Source: Gerris lacustris
Lineage: Eukaryota > Arthropoda > Insecta > Hemiptera > Gerridae
Direction: 5' to 3'
DNA length: 64,000 nucleotides
NCBI GenBank assembly: GCA_951217055.1
Contig: OX578281.1
Coordinates: forward strand, 11,006,447 to 11,070,446
In this document: positions 50,400 to 59,811 of the stretch, piece after piece
How positions within the stretch are numbered: the first letter of the stretch is position 1
Layout: the number at the start of each line of letters is the position of its first letter
Notes under the pieces: model-generated
What the model saw: the letters and a program-made list of their open reading frames with translations, nothing else
What the model was told of the DNA's origin: nothing
Database searches by the model: none
Program-made: the position numbers and the translations under genes

Positions 50400-51085
50400 A
50401 TTTCATCTTTAATTTGTTTCATAATTGTTACTCTTTTTTTTGCCTATTACGGAACACTGGCTTTCTAATGGAAATAGTTTTATAGATACATTTTTACTAT
50501 AAAATACATGAGGGTATAGCTGCGAGAAAAATCTTTATAGAGGGGCTATATGATCTCATCTCTCATTAAATTCAACTTAAAGATGAAATAAGAAACAATA
50601 ATTTTAACGTTATTGAGGGATAAAAAGTTCTTTATTTCTACTTTTATGTCATGTTCATGATCTGCTTACCGTTTTAGGGTAATGGTAAAGCTGTGTAAAG
50701 GAGGAAGATGGGCATCTAAATTTGTTATTCATAGAGCTTTTGCTGGGCCGCCCGCTACTTCTGGGAAACGGGGACTTATTAATAACTTAGAATGCGAGCT
50801 TTTTCTCTTCTTGTACAACTCCTGTTAGTTTAACCTTGCAAGACGAATGTTATTACAAAAAAATAAAATAAAGAAAATTGTAAATGTCTTGCAAGTACAC
50901 TTAAACTATTATATTTTTATTATTTTTTCCTGATATACATAGATAAATATTACATTAAATACTACGTTACTCGTAATTACTACATTATTATAACGTACAT
51001 ACAAAATTACTTTATTTGTCTTGCGTGCTATTTAATAATAATTTTAATAATACTAATTTTCTCCATTTTTACATGCTTTTATTTA
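50400..51085. other. AT-rich DNA, no supported features
   Basis: No coding or repeat signal seen. Confidence 0.45.
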
Positions 51086-51093
51086 ACTTGCAA

Positions 51094-52090
51094 TGTATGT
51101 ATGTATGTATGTTCGGGTCAAATCTTGCAACTGAATTTTGAAGCAGTTATCCTCAACATATTGAATTGAAATATTGCATACACGTTTAGTTAGGATACAA
51201 TGCATGGTTTGCTAAGTGGAGTCATTCCAAATCCAATATGGCGGGCAGTTTAAGATGGTGGACTAGTTATTTTTTAAGCACGCACCTGATATGGGTATCA
51301 AATGAAAGAGTTTGCTGAGGAGAATACGAATAAAAACTTGTTTTTTTAAAAATATTATTTTTGTAATCAACTTATTTTAATAATAAGAGTTTTTCAAATT
51401 ATAATTAAGAGTTTTTCAAAATATAATTGAGAGTTTTTCAATAAAATCGGACGAGTAATCTTAAGATATATGTTAGTTCGCAAAAAATGAGTGACAGACA
51501 CACCGACACGGAACCAATAATGTTCCCTGATTTCTGAAACGGATTTCTGTCTTGAATTTTTTTTTAAATCGGAGACCGAAACATTTTTCGTTCTTCAGAA
51601 CGATCACACCACACAGCTTCCGTTACCTTCGGTAATCTCGGAAGCAAAATTATCGGACGGAAATTTTCCTTTCCAAAAATAATTCCAATATGGTGGCCGA
51701 TATTAAGTTGTAATACAAAGGAATTATTTATCTATCTTCCTATAGAATGGAATAATTGTGCTGAATTTCAACTCAATCTGCGAAATAGTTCCTAAATTAT
51801 TTAGCGTTAAAGTTTCTATAAGTTCAAGTGTTTACTGAGATTATAAACGGCATTCAGTGGAAATGTTTATCTTATAAAGAGGTCACAAATTAATGATTTT
51901 TCCAAACGGCACAACGACATGTAAGGACTGATTTTTGTACAAAATTTCAACACTCTAGCTTACAAACTATGGGAGTTATACGTGACACACACACAGACAG
52001 ACAGGCATCCAATTAAAACCCAATTAAATGGTCTTAAATTCATTCAAAAAGGAGAATTCCGTAAAAATTTCGGTTTCGGATTTTTTGAGT
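51094..52090 (+). repeat. Family D-like repeat, interrupted by family A
   Basis: Begins with (TGTA)n at 51094-51112, then CCAATATGGCGGGC, GGTATCAAATGAAAG, a triple TGAGAGTTTTTCAAtat-type repeat (51387-51440), a family A fragment (51430-51650), and resumes with ATAATTCCAATATGG and ACACACACAGACAGACAGGC. Confidence 0.55.
51430..51650 (-). repeat. Family A repeat, 5' part
   Basis: AAATCGGACGAGTAATCTTAAG to CCGTTACCTTCGGTAATCTC. The distal part is missing. Confidence 0.75.
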
Positions 52091-52510
52091 TAAAAACAAT
52101 ACTTTTTTTTTAAAGTTAAGGAAAAGTAATAACTTATATTTTCCTCAAGTTAACATTATAATTCTATTTATATTTTACTTTATAAACACTATATCATAAT
52201 TGTATAAAATCATTTTATATATTTTCTTAAATATATCATCTCAGTTATAAGGGTGATTTGGCTCGTGGCCATATACTACTGCCTCACCGTAATGAGGCTA
52301 AATAAAAGAAATTTATTAAGAAGTAAAAAAATGTCAGGTCATTTAACTAAAATGTCCTGTTTAACCATTTTTACTTTTATGTTAAATTTATGATTTCTAG
52401 AATTCAAATATTTTAGAGTGAAAAAAGTTAAGAGTTAAGACTTGTGGAAGTCGACTTACCATATTTAAGTTCTATACCGTTTTGTTTTCTTGCATTCTAG
52501 AAATTCACAC
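52091..52510. other. AT-rich DNA, no supported features
   Basis: No coding or repeat signal seen. Confidence 0.45.
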
Positions 52511-52829
52511 AATAGTACATTACGCGTCGAGTGCGAAAAGTAGCATTTTGCATGCGAGTGTGGAGTTTGCACCCGAGCGACAGCGAGGGTGGTAAAACCA
52601 CACGAGCAATGCAAAATGCCGTTTTCGCACGAGTTGCGTACCGTACTTTATCTACGATTGTTAGATTTAAATAATAAATGCAGAAACAAATAAACTTGCT
52701 GTATGTAAGTTCGTATCTCTCTCTTGATAAAGATGGCATTAATTCATTAGTTGTATTTTTTGCCGAATTAATTATTTCTGGAGGATTATTATTCTCCACA
52801 TTTTCGTCAAAGTCACTTGATTCACTCAT
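52497..52829 (-). pseudogene. Tyrosine-recombinase-like N-terminal fragment (Crypton-like)
   Basis: Starts at ATG 52829 and reads MSESSDFDENVENN, PPEIINSAKNTTNELMPSLS, RERYELTYSKF over the first 48 residues. The S-R-x-R-Y-E-x-x-Y-x-x-F pattern after an acidic leader is typical of the SAM-like core-binding domain at the N-terminus of tyrosine recombinases encoded by animal Crypton-type transposons. From about residue 50 the frame runs into the element's non-coding hairpin (RYATRAKTAFCIARVV), so the DNA-binding remainder and the catalytic domain (R..H-x-x-R..Y) are absent. The same segment is frameshifted at 11130-11620 and 35076-35560. Likely role: leftover 5' end of an autonomous element's gene kept in a non-autonomous derivative. 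Alternative: a host gene start captured by a repeat. Confidence 0.5.
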
Positions 52830-53092
52830 TGTTTTTCACTAAAAACTTGATATATACAGTTACTTTAATAAAAGAACAGCAAATTAGTTTTGTTAAATGT
52901 AAACAAACTCGCTAATCGTGCTTAAAGCTGAAGAATTCCTCTTCTTTACCGCACTAGCGTGGTAAAGAAGAGGAATTATTCAGAACTATGAGACGCGCAT
53001 GCGCAATGGTTACAAGTACGTAAATAATCACTTTCTACGCATCTAAAGAAATATATAATGTTTATATTTCGTATCAATCGTATATAAAAAAA
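52513..53092 (-). mobile_element. Recombinase-derived dispersed element, copy 4 (most complete)
   Basis: Reading the minus strand from 53092: the end ATACGATTGATACGAAATAT, CATTGCGCATGCGCGTC, a perfect hairpin AATTCCTCTTCTTTACCGC / GTGGTAAAGAAGAGGAATT (52934-52977), the start codon at 52829 with an intact N-terminal coding segment, then a roughly 130-bp imperfect hairpin ending TAGTACATTACGC at 52513. There are no TIRs and no obvious target duplication, which is compatible with a tyrosine-recombinase-mobilised (Crypton-like) element, but this is an inference. Confidence 0.75.
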
Positions 53093-53117
53093 ATTATTTA
53101 GCTTTTACAGACCTAAG

Positions 53118-53205
53118 TTTTTAGATAGATGTCTTTCTGTGTTTCACGCTTAACTCCCACAGTTTTTTAGCTAGAGAGTTAAAACTTAGTACAAAAATTA
53201 TTACT
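53118..53205 (+). repeat. (GTCT)-type repeat fragment
   Basis: GATGTCTTTCTGTGTTTCAC and TTAAAACTTAGTACAAAAAT correspond to 15500-15640. Confidence 0.5.
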
Positions 53206-53780
53206 CTCATTTAGTTCTCTACAAAACCGAGATATTTTTCGATCGCACTGAAATTTGCGTAAATTATTCCTTTTTATTTTTTATTACTAAATTTCGTTTA
53301 AATATCTACCGCCATATTGAAAATATGTGAAATTTAAATATTTCGCCAATTAGCTAAAATTGGCACCAATAAATTATTCTTAGAATTTGCTGAACGATTC
53401 TAAGAATAAAAAAAAAAAAAATCAAATACAAACATTATAATCTTCTCAGAGCAAGAAGGGAGAGAGAGACCAATCCGATTTGAAAAGTGGTTCATCAATC
53501 TCTCCCCTGACACTAAACCTCTCAAGCGAGCTCAATCCGAACTAAAGTGACAACTGCACGATCACGTGGTCATTGGTCCTTGTCTATTCCTTGTCCTTCC
53601 GTCCCCACAGACGGTTGTTAACAAATCCTTATCAGTAGCATTTATTTGATTCCCCACTCAATCATTGCTATTGGTTATTGGTTATCTAGGAACTGCTACA
53701 CGTTTATAAACGACGTTACTGCCTTCAAATAATTAATAAGGTTACAAACATTAACGTACATATTTATAAAGAAAACTGTA
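53206..53780. other. Unassigned DNA, no supported gene
   Basis: The block at 53450-53660 is less AT-rich (GAGAGAGAGACC, CACGATCACGTGGTCATTGG) but has no open frame or repeat partner in the window. Confidence 0.4.
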
Positions 53781-53784
53781 TTAA

Positions 53785-54360
53785 AAATAGACTGGGTGTG
53801 CCACATAGCTTCCTCGTATACTATCACGTACTTTTTGATTTTATGCTTTTTTACAAGACATTATTGTCTCATTTGTTTAATTGTTTTCCCTGTTTTTTTA
53901 ATCTGTCAAAATTGTTTTGACTGAATGAATCAATTAAGCAAAAGATAAAGAGCGCAGACGGTTCAAAGTAATCTGGGGCTATCTGCGGGCTACTTTCGAT
54001 AAACTATAAAAGTTTCATACAAATCAGATAAGTACTTTTGAAGCTATAGGTGTAAATAAATGTATGTTTGTGCGCATCTGGAAGAGAAACAAATAGGCGC
54101 AGACGGTAGAAACTTATATGGGACCAACAATGGGCTAATTATGACCTACCACCTAAATTTCATAAAATTGAACATGTAGTTTTTAAGATTGTTGGTTCGC
54201 CAAAATTTAACGACAGACAGACACGGAACCAAAAATGTTCCCTGATGTCTGAAACGGATTTCTGTCTTGGAATTTTTGAACACGGAGACCTAAAAATGTT
54301 TCGTTCTTCAGATTCAGAACGATAACATAGCTTCCGTTACCTTCGGTAAGCTCTGAAACA
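53785..54360 (-). repeat. Family A repeat, near full length
   Basis: From AATAGACTGGGTGTGCCAC to CCGTTACCTTCGGTAAGCTC, with all internal landmarks in order. Confidence 0.85.
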
Positions 54361-54619
54361 ATAAAAATATTAAATGTCGTAAGAAAATATCACTTATTCT
54401 TATCAGCTGATATCACATAAATTTCGAGTTTTTATTGAGATATCGATATTGTTTTACCAAACTGCCGCTTGAAAGTGTTAGTATGGGGGGTAGCATAATG
54501 AACCACTTTTTGATACCCAGATTATATAGTATTGTTTTCTCTACCCCTACATTGCTCTGAGGTAATCTTCATATAGCAAAGATAATACTTATTTCACAAT
54601 GTTACATCATTATTAAAGT

Positions 54620-54625
<6 letters not shown>

Positions 54626-54699
<74 letters not shown>
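54626..54699. repeat. (AT)n microsatellite, about 37 units
   Basis: Continuous TA/AT dinucleotides over some 74 bp. The run of Y-I residues in the overlapping minus frame (54594-54833) comes from it. Confidence 0.97.
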
Positions 54700-54704
<5 letters not shown>

Positions 54705-55360
54705 ATAATGAATAATATAAGGAAAATATAAAAATATTGCAAAATGTTGCGTCAAGGGTTGATTAATGCAAACTCTAGGAGCTGTTGAATCCTCTCTACA
54801 GTTTAGATTTGTGGTTCTTGTTCTAGTTTTCACTCTCTCACTTGTCCCTTATCAGGCTTTCTATTTCCTAAGGGCTTTCCTCTTGCCTCTTGTATTAGAC
54901 TTCTTTTCTTTCTCTTTATTTTCTTTCAGGTCTTCAAACCTACTATCTGTAAATCTCAAATCATCATCTCCCTGAAGCAATTTAGTCTTGCGAAGATAAA
55001 ACCTTTTCATGAAAAAGATTCATGTAGGGTCAAATATAAATTCAAACTACGAATTCAATGTTTAAGATGTCCTATTTTATATCACTCTCTTTAACCTAAG
55101 ATAGAAATGATCAAATACAATGGTTTAAGATATCCCATTTTAGAGCACTTTCTCCTTCTTCTATGTTCCTAAGAAGTTGTGAAAAAAATTCAGCAAAATT
55201 GATAATTGTCATCTATAAAAATTGAAATAGAGTAATGTAATACTGACAGGTTTTGACTTCTTCAATGTTGCCGGTACTATAAATTGATATAAACCACCGA
55301 CGTTATTGGGCTCTGAACAGCATAAATAGAAGATTTTTTTCAAATGCCAATAGAAATATT
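54700..55360. other. AT-rich DNA, no supported gene
   Basis: The 69-codon plus frame at 54766-54975 is F/L/S-rich from T-rich DNA and lacks any motif. A TTTAAGATRTCCYATTTTA motif is duplicated at 55061 and 55123. Confidence 0.45.
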
Positions 55361-55368
55361 CTGTTTTC

Positions 55369-55875
55369 CTTCCAAGCTTACCGAAGGTAACGGAAGCTAT
55401 GTATTCGTTCTGAAGAACGAAAATTTGATGTGTCTCCGATTTCGAAAATTCCAAGACAGAAATACGTTTTCGACGCATTAGGGAACATTTTTAGTTCCGT
55501 GTCTGTCTCTCGGTCTGTCTGTCTATCGCTCAATTATTGCGTACCAACATAATCATAAATATAAGGATCCTTGGTATTCCCTACGGACCCTAAAAACTAC
55601 ACGCCTATTTTAATGAAGTTTGGATGGTAGGTCATAATTAGCTCATTGTTGGTCCCATAACATAAGTTTCAACCTTTGCTTATTTGTTTCTCTTCCACAA
55701 ACATGTATTTATTTAAACCTATAGCTTCAAAAGTACTTATCATATTTGTATGAAACTTTTATATTTTATCAAAAGTAACCCGCAGATAGCCCCAGACAAA
55801 TTTGATCCGTCTGCGCTCTTTAAAGTTTGCTAAATTCAAACTTTAATTCATGTAAAAAATCAAAACAATTTTGAC
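55369..55875 (+). repeat. Family A repeat, 5' part (interrupted)
   Basis: CTTCCAAGCTTACCGAAGG to AAAACAATTTTGAC. The continuation AAAACGGGGGGAAATT is found at 57268, after a 1.4-kb insertion. Confidence 0.85.
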
Positions 55876-56423
55876 TTATTAACTAGGTGTGCAATGCTTG
55901 CAATATTGAGCTGAGCGAGCATTTTAACCATATTTATTTATTTTCTATTTTCTATTTTACCAATAGTGACCCCGCATAAATGAAAATATGACAAAAGTTA
56001 ACATAAAAATAACTGTACTCTTAAAGAGCTTTCCAACGACATGCATCTTGAAGGGCATATACTATTTTAACTTTTGTACCCCGTACCCCCGTGTACCAAT
56101 TTGGCCCATTTCAGATTTATACCTTCCTTTGGTTGGTCACTATGACCGTGCCGAATTTTGTGCGGATCGGCTCAGCCGTTCAGGAGAAACCTTTAGTACC
56201 CCGTACCCCTGTGTACCGATTTGGACTATTTCAGATATATACCTTCCTGTGGTTGGTCACTATGACCGTGCCGAATTTTGTGTGGATCGGCTCAGCCATT
56301 CAGGAGAAAACCTTTGTACTTCGTACCCCTGTGTACCAATTTGGACCATTTCAGATTTATACCTTCCTGTGGTTGGTCATTATGACCGTGTCGAATTTTG
56401 TGTTGATCGGCTCAGCCGTTCAG

Positions 56424-56962
56424 GAGAAAACTTTTAATTTAAATCAAATTATAATTATTATTTACTACGGGAAACAGACAGTGAAAAATACATTCCTGCG
56501 CCGGGATTCGAACCACGGGTCTTGTATTAAATAATAATTATAATTTGATTTAAATTAAAATTAAACTTTCCGTAGTATGAAAACTACCTAAAACTTAAAA
56601 TTGAATTTCGAATTGATTGTACAAGGTACAGGTACTAATTGAGTACTTTATAATTATAAGCGTTAATTCTTGGTTTAGTTCTAATGTCATAAATATTGAC
56701 TGTCTAAATGTATATGAATATTGAAAGCTTGGATTCGGGACTAGTTATCGATTACGGCAGTTAAAGATCATTCTCCTGCGTAGCTTAGTTGGCCAGAGCA
56801 TCTGTACTAGAAATACAGGAGACCCGTGGTTCAAATCCCGGCGCAGGAATGTATTTTTCACTGTCTGTTTCCCGTAGTAAATAATAATTATAATTTGATT
56901 TAAATTAAAATTAAACTTTCCGTAGTATGAAAACTACCTAAAACTTAAAAGAGAAAACTTTT
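56424..56962 (+). mobile_element. SINE-derived insertion with 12-bp target duplication
   Basis: GAGAAAACTTTT stands at both 56424-56435 and 56951-56962. In uninterrupted array units it occurs only once, so it is a target-site duplication around a 515-bp insert. The right half (56774-56950) is a tRNA-like head plus tail ending CTACCTAAAACTTAAAA. The left half carries an inverted piece of the head and tail (56440-56515), then a second direct copy of the tail (56524-56607). This is like a 5'-inverted (twin-primed) or dimeric SINE. Confidence 0.8.
56774..56848 (+). tRNA. tRNA-like sequence (Ser-AGA-like anticodon), SINE head
   Basis: 75 nt with a perfect 7-bp acceptor stem (TCCTGCG / CGCAGGA), D arm GCTT..GAGC with AGTTGGCCA loop (A box TAGCTTAGTTGG), anticodon stem CTGTA/TACAG around loop CTAGAAA (anticodon AGA), and B box GTTCAAATCCC. 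The T stem is poorly paired (CGTGG / CCCGG), there is one extra base before the anticodon stem, and no long variable arm as serine tRNAs need. It is followed by a SINE tail and partly duplicated in inverted form at 56490-56515. A SINE head or pseudo-tRNA is likelier than a working tRNA. Confidence 0.45.
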
Positions 56963-57267
56963 GTATTTCGTACCTCGTACCCTTGTGTACCAATTTGGAC
57001 CATTTCAGATTTATACCTTCCTGTGGTTGGTCACTATGACCGTGCCGAATTTTGTGTGGATCGGCTCAGCTGTTCAGGAGAAAACTTTTGTACCCCGTAC
57101 CCCGTACCCCTGTGTACCGATTTGGACTATTTCAGATATATACCTTCCTGTGGTTGGTCACTATGACATTGCCAAATTTTGTGCAGATCGGTTCAGCTGT
57201 TCAGGAGGAGTATGCATCAGAAAAAATGCAAAGTGTAGTATAAGAGCTTCGCTTCGCTCAGCTCAAT

Positions 57268-57341
57268 AAAACGGGGGGAAATTATTTAAAATTAACAGCA
57301 ATGGCTTGTAAAAGCATAAAATCAATATAGTACGTGATAGG
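57268..57341 (+). repeat. Family A repeat, 3' part (interrupted)
   Basis: AAAACGGGGGGAAATT, AATGGCTTGTAAAAGCATAA and TAGTACGTGATAGG continue the copy begun at 55369. The final hairpin end is lost at 57341. Confidence 0.8.
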
Positions 57342-58520
57342 TTTTTTTTACGTGACAAGTTTTCGAGTAATTTAACTTCGTATTTTGTTTTCTTTCTTCT
57401 GGATTTCTTTCTAGGAAATGTATAAGTAGTAGACGTAAAAATATTAAATTTGTCAGAATAACCGTAATGCTTTTATCTTCGATTAACTCTGAATTAAAAT
57501 AAGGCAACCTCTAATTTTAGCGAATATGTCTATTGAAGTTTTAATCAAAAAAGAAAAATCTAATGGCAATTCTTTGAAATTAGGAAATTATATACATAAC
57601 TCTATTTTGAATATTGTAGAATGTAATCATAGGCAATTTAATTTAATTTCCAAATGTAATTTCTTTCAGAAATTTCTAGAATTTTTTGGTTTTGTTCGAA
57701 CAATTATAAAGAAATATAACTAATAAATTTTATTCTCTGCCTTCTACAAAGAAAAACTTCTAGTCTTATCTTTATAATGGAGTCCTGACTCATTTGACTT
57801 AATTATGTTTATTCTCTCTTGGATTTCTGACAGCTTTAAAATATATATATATAACTGCACAAAATATCCAAAAACAAAATAATAAATTTCAACCCACAGA
57901 TGTGTATTAATTTATATTTATAGAAAGTGTAGTGTATATGGTATACTTTAGTATATTATTTTTTTACATAATTAAAAAAAGGAAAAAATGTTATTCATTA
58001 TAAATATGAAATAACAAAGTTAATGAAATAGATTTTCTTATATTGATTACTTAGCTATTTAGAGGAGATACAGTTATCAACAGTATACGTCGAAACATAT
58101 TTATTTTAAAATGTCTAACATCTAACATGTGTGTTTAGAGAGGGGGAAAAAAAAATCTAGAAAGAACATTTGGTGTTGAAAATTAAAATTAATTGCTAAC
58201 TCGACTCAAGCCAGGTGAAGGGTTTTTTTTTTTACTTTAAGATTTTTTCTAAATGATGATCATCTTCATATATATTTTTATTTTTAATATTTTCCCGTTC
58301 GCCTTGACTCAAGTGGAAAAAGAAATTGGAGATATAAGTAAAAGAAGATAGCTGAAGAGTGGGAGGATCTAGGCTTGGAAGATGGCAAGCGGTTCTCTGT
58401 CAGTTCATATTTGCGTCTCGTTCGAAAATCTAGATATCCCACCGACAAGAGTGTATTATATCCATCGGTTTAAATATTACATTAGAAAAATATCAATCAA
58501 TCTTTATAACTATTTTTATT
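57342..58520. other. AT-rich DNA, no supported gene
   Basis: A 65-codon plus frame (57526-57723, MSIEVLIKKEKSNGNS start) and a 61-codon minus frame lack domains. I cannot exclude a short exon, but nothing supports it. Confidence 0.4.
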
Positions 58521-58527
58521 CCCGATA

Positions 58528-58692
58528 AAAATAGCTTCATATTAAATCAATATTTTTCTATATATTTATAATTAGCAGCAAAAATGACATCCTTATTAAA
58601 AAAAAAAAAAATAGCTTCACATTAAATCAATATTTTTCTATATATTTATAATTAGCAACAAAAATTACATCCTTATTAAAAAAAAAAATAGC
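58528..58692. repeat. 82-bp direct duplication
   Basis: ATAGCTTCATATTAAATCAA..TTTATAATTAGCAGCAAAAA recurs 82 bp later as ATAGCTTCACATTAAATCAA..TTAGCAACAAAAA, each followed by an A9-A13 run. Confidence 0.85.
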
Positions 58693-59585
58693 TTAATTGT
58701 GATATTGTTATTCTTTCAGTAACAGTTTTAATTACATGTTTATTTTATTTAATAACAATTTAAACCTCTTATTTATATTTGGAAAGTTTCTAAACAATTT
58801 TTGTATATATGTATATACATATATATATTTCCCCCCATTTATAAAACGGTAATATTTGAAAGTTTAACTTCTAAAAACTTCATTAGCTCTAATGTTTTTA
58901 GTATAATGTTAATGTAATTGGTTACACCGTTTTTGTTTTTTGTTTTTATCTTTTAGAATACATTTCTATTTTTTTTTTTTTAATTTAAAAAGCAATATAT
59001 AGTTGTAACATTTTATAGTTATAAGTAAACTTTATATTTGTATTCAGTTTTATCTTATAATATTATGTTATAAAATTAATTTTATAAGTTAAATTAAGTT
59101 TTTTTTTTTTTATATTACCCAATTAAAAGAGATAATCAACAGTTTAAAGTTTTTTTTATATATATATTTTTTTTTTTTATAAAAATAGTGTTTTAATTCA
59201 AATTTTAATATTTTTGTGAATCGTATTAAACTGCCAACATAGGAAAGTTAAAAGAATTATTACCGAAATATAGAGTAAGGTTAAAAATACTCAACAAACT
59301 TTGGACTATTCTAATGTCGTCTTGCAAAAAAGTAAGTTTTTTATAAAAAAAAGTTTATTATTACTAAAAAAATAATTATGTTTATAAATTTTAGTTTCTC
59401 AGCTTTTAAAATTATTCTAACATAATTGTTGAAAAACTGATTATAATTTATTGCTGGGTTTTTTTTTTTGTTTTTTGTTTTTGTTTTTTTTTGTCACGGG
59501 TGATGGTCGCTTCTTGAATTATGTTAAAGTCTAAGAAAATTCGCTTTTTCTATGAAATTAGCTTTAGGGGTGACTTGGGAATTTA
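58693..59585. other. Extremely AT-rich DNA
   Basis: Long T and A homopolymers (T9-T11 several times). No coding or RNA signal. Confidence 0.6.
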
Positions 59586-59811
59586 TGTTCACTCGAACAA
59601 ATTGCAGTAACTTGTGTTATTAGAAGGGAAAAATTAAACTTCAAATCTTTAAGATACATGTTATTAAGCAAAGCATTCCCAGTGAAATTGAGTACCGTAA
59701 AGTATTTTAAAACATCAAACTGAACTTGCATTCTCAGAAACGAAACGTGATATACGTATTAAGATATTTAAGATGCTTGTATTAATAAATTCTACTTATG
59801 TGTTAAGAGGA
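59586..59811. repeat. Degenerate 111-bp satellite monomers at the array edge
   Basis: About two diverged units: GAACAAATTGCAGTAACTTG..AAGCATTCCCAGTGAA and CAAACTGAACTTGCATTCTC..GAAACGTGATATACGT. Divergence rises toward the array border, as is typical of satellite edges. Confidence 0.75.

Larger units (their letters stand above)
56080..57215 (+). repeat. 119-bp tandem array, five copies split by a SINE insertion
   Basis: Units start near 56080, 56199, 56318 (before) and about 56970, 57091 (after) with ACCCCGTACCCCTGTGTACC. Each has TTCAGATTTATACCTTCCTG, GGTTGGTCACTATGACCGTG and GATCGGCTCAGCCGTTCAGG. The three-frame openness over 147-149 codons (55988-56534) and the peptide QFGPFQIYTFLWLVTMT come from the repeat. 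The period is not a multiple of 3, so frames rotate. Confidence 0.9.
55876..57267. mobile_element. 1.39-kb insertion with inverted ends and internal 119-bp array
   Basis: Splits one family A copy (55369-55875 and 57268-57341). Near the left end ATTGAGCTGAGCGAGC (55903) mirrors GCTTCGCTCAGCTCAAT at the right end (57250-57266). Inside are five copies of a 119-bp repeat and a SINE-derived insertion. No transposase frame is present. Confidence 0.65.

Noticed and set aside
55988..56534. 149- and 147-codon overlapping frames as a gene
   Set aside because: They are different frames of the same 119-bp repeat, and the frame rotates between units. One runs into the SINE insertion.
56774..56848. Functional tRNA-Ser
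   Set aside because: Lacks the long variable arm, has a poorly paired T stem and is embedded in a SINE-like insertion with a target duplication.
57526..57723. 65-codon frame as a small gene
   Set aside because: No domain, AT-rich codon use equal to background, and no flanking splice or promoter evidence. It cannot be supported, though it is not excluded.
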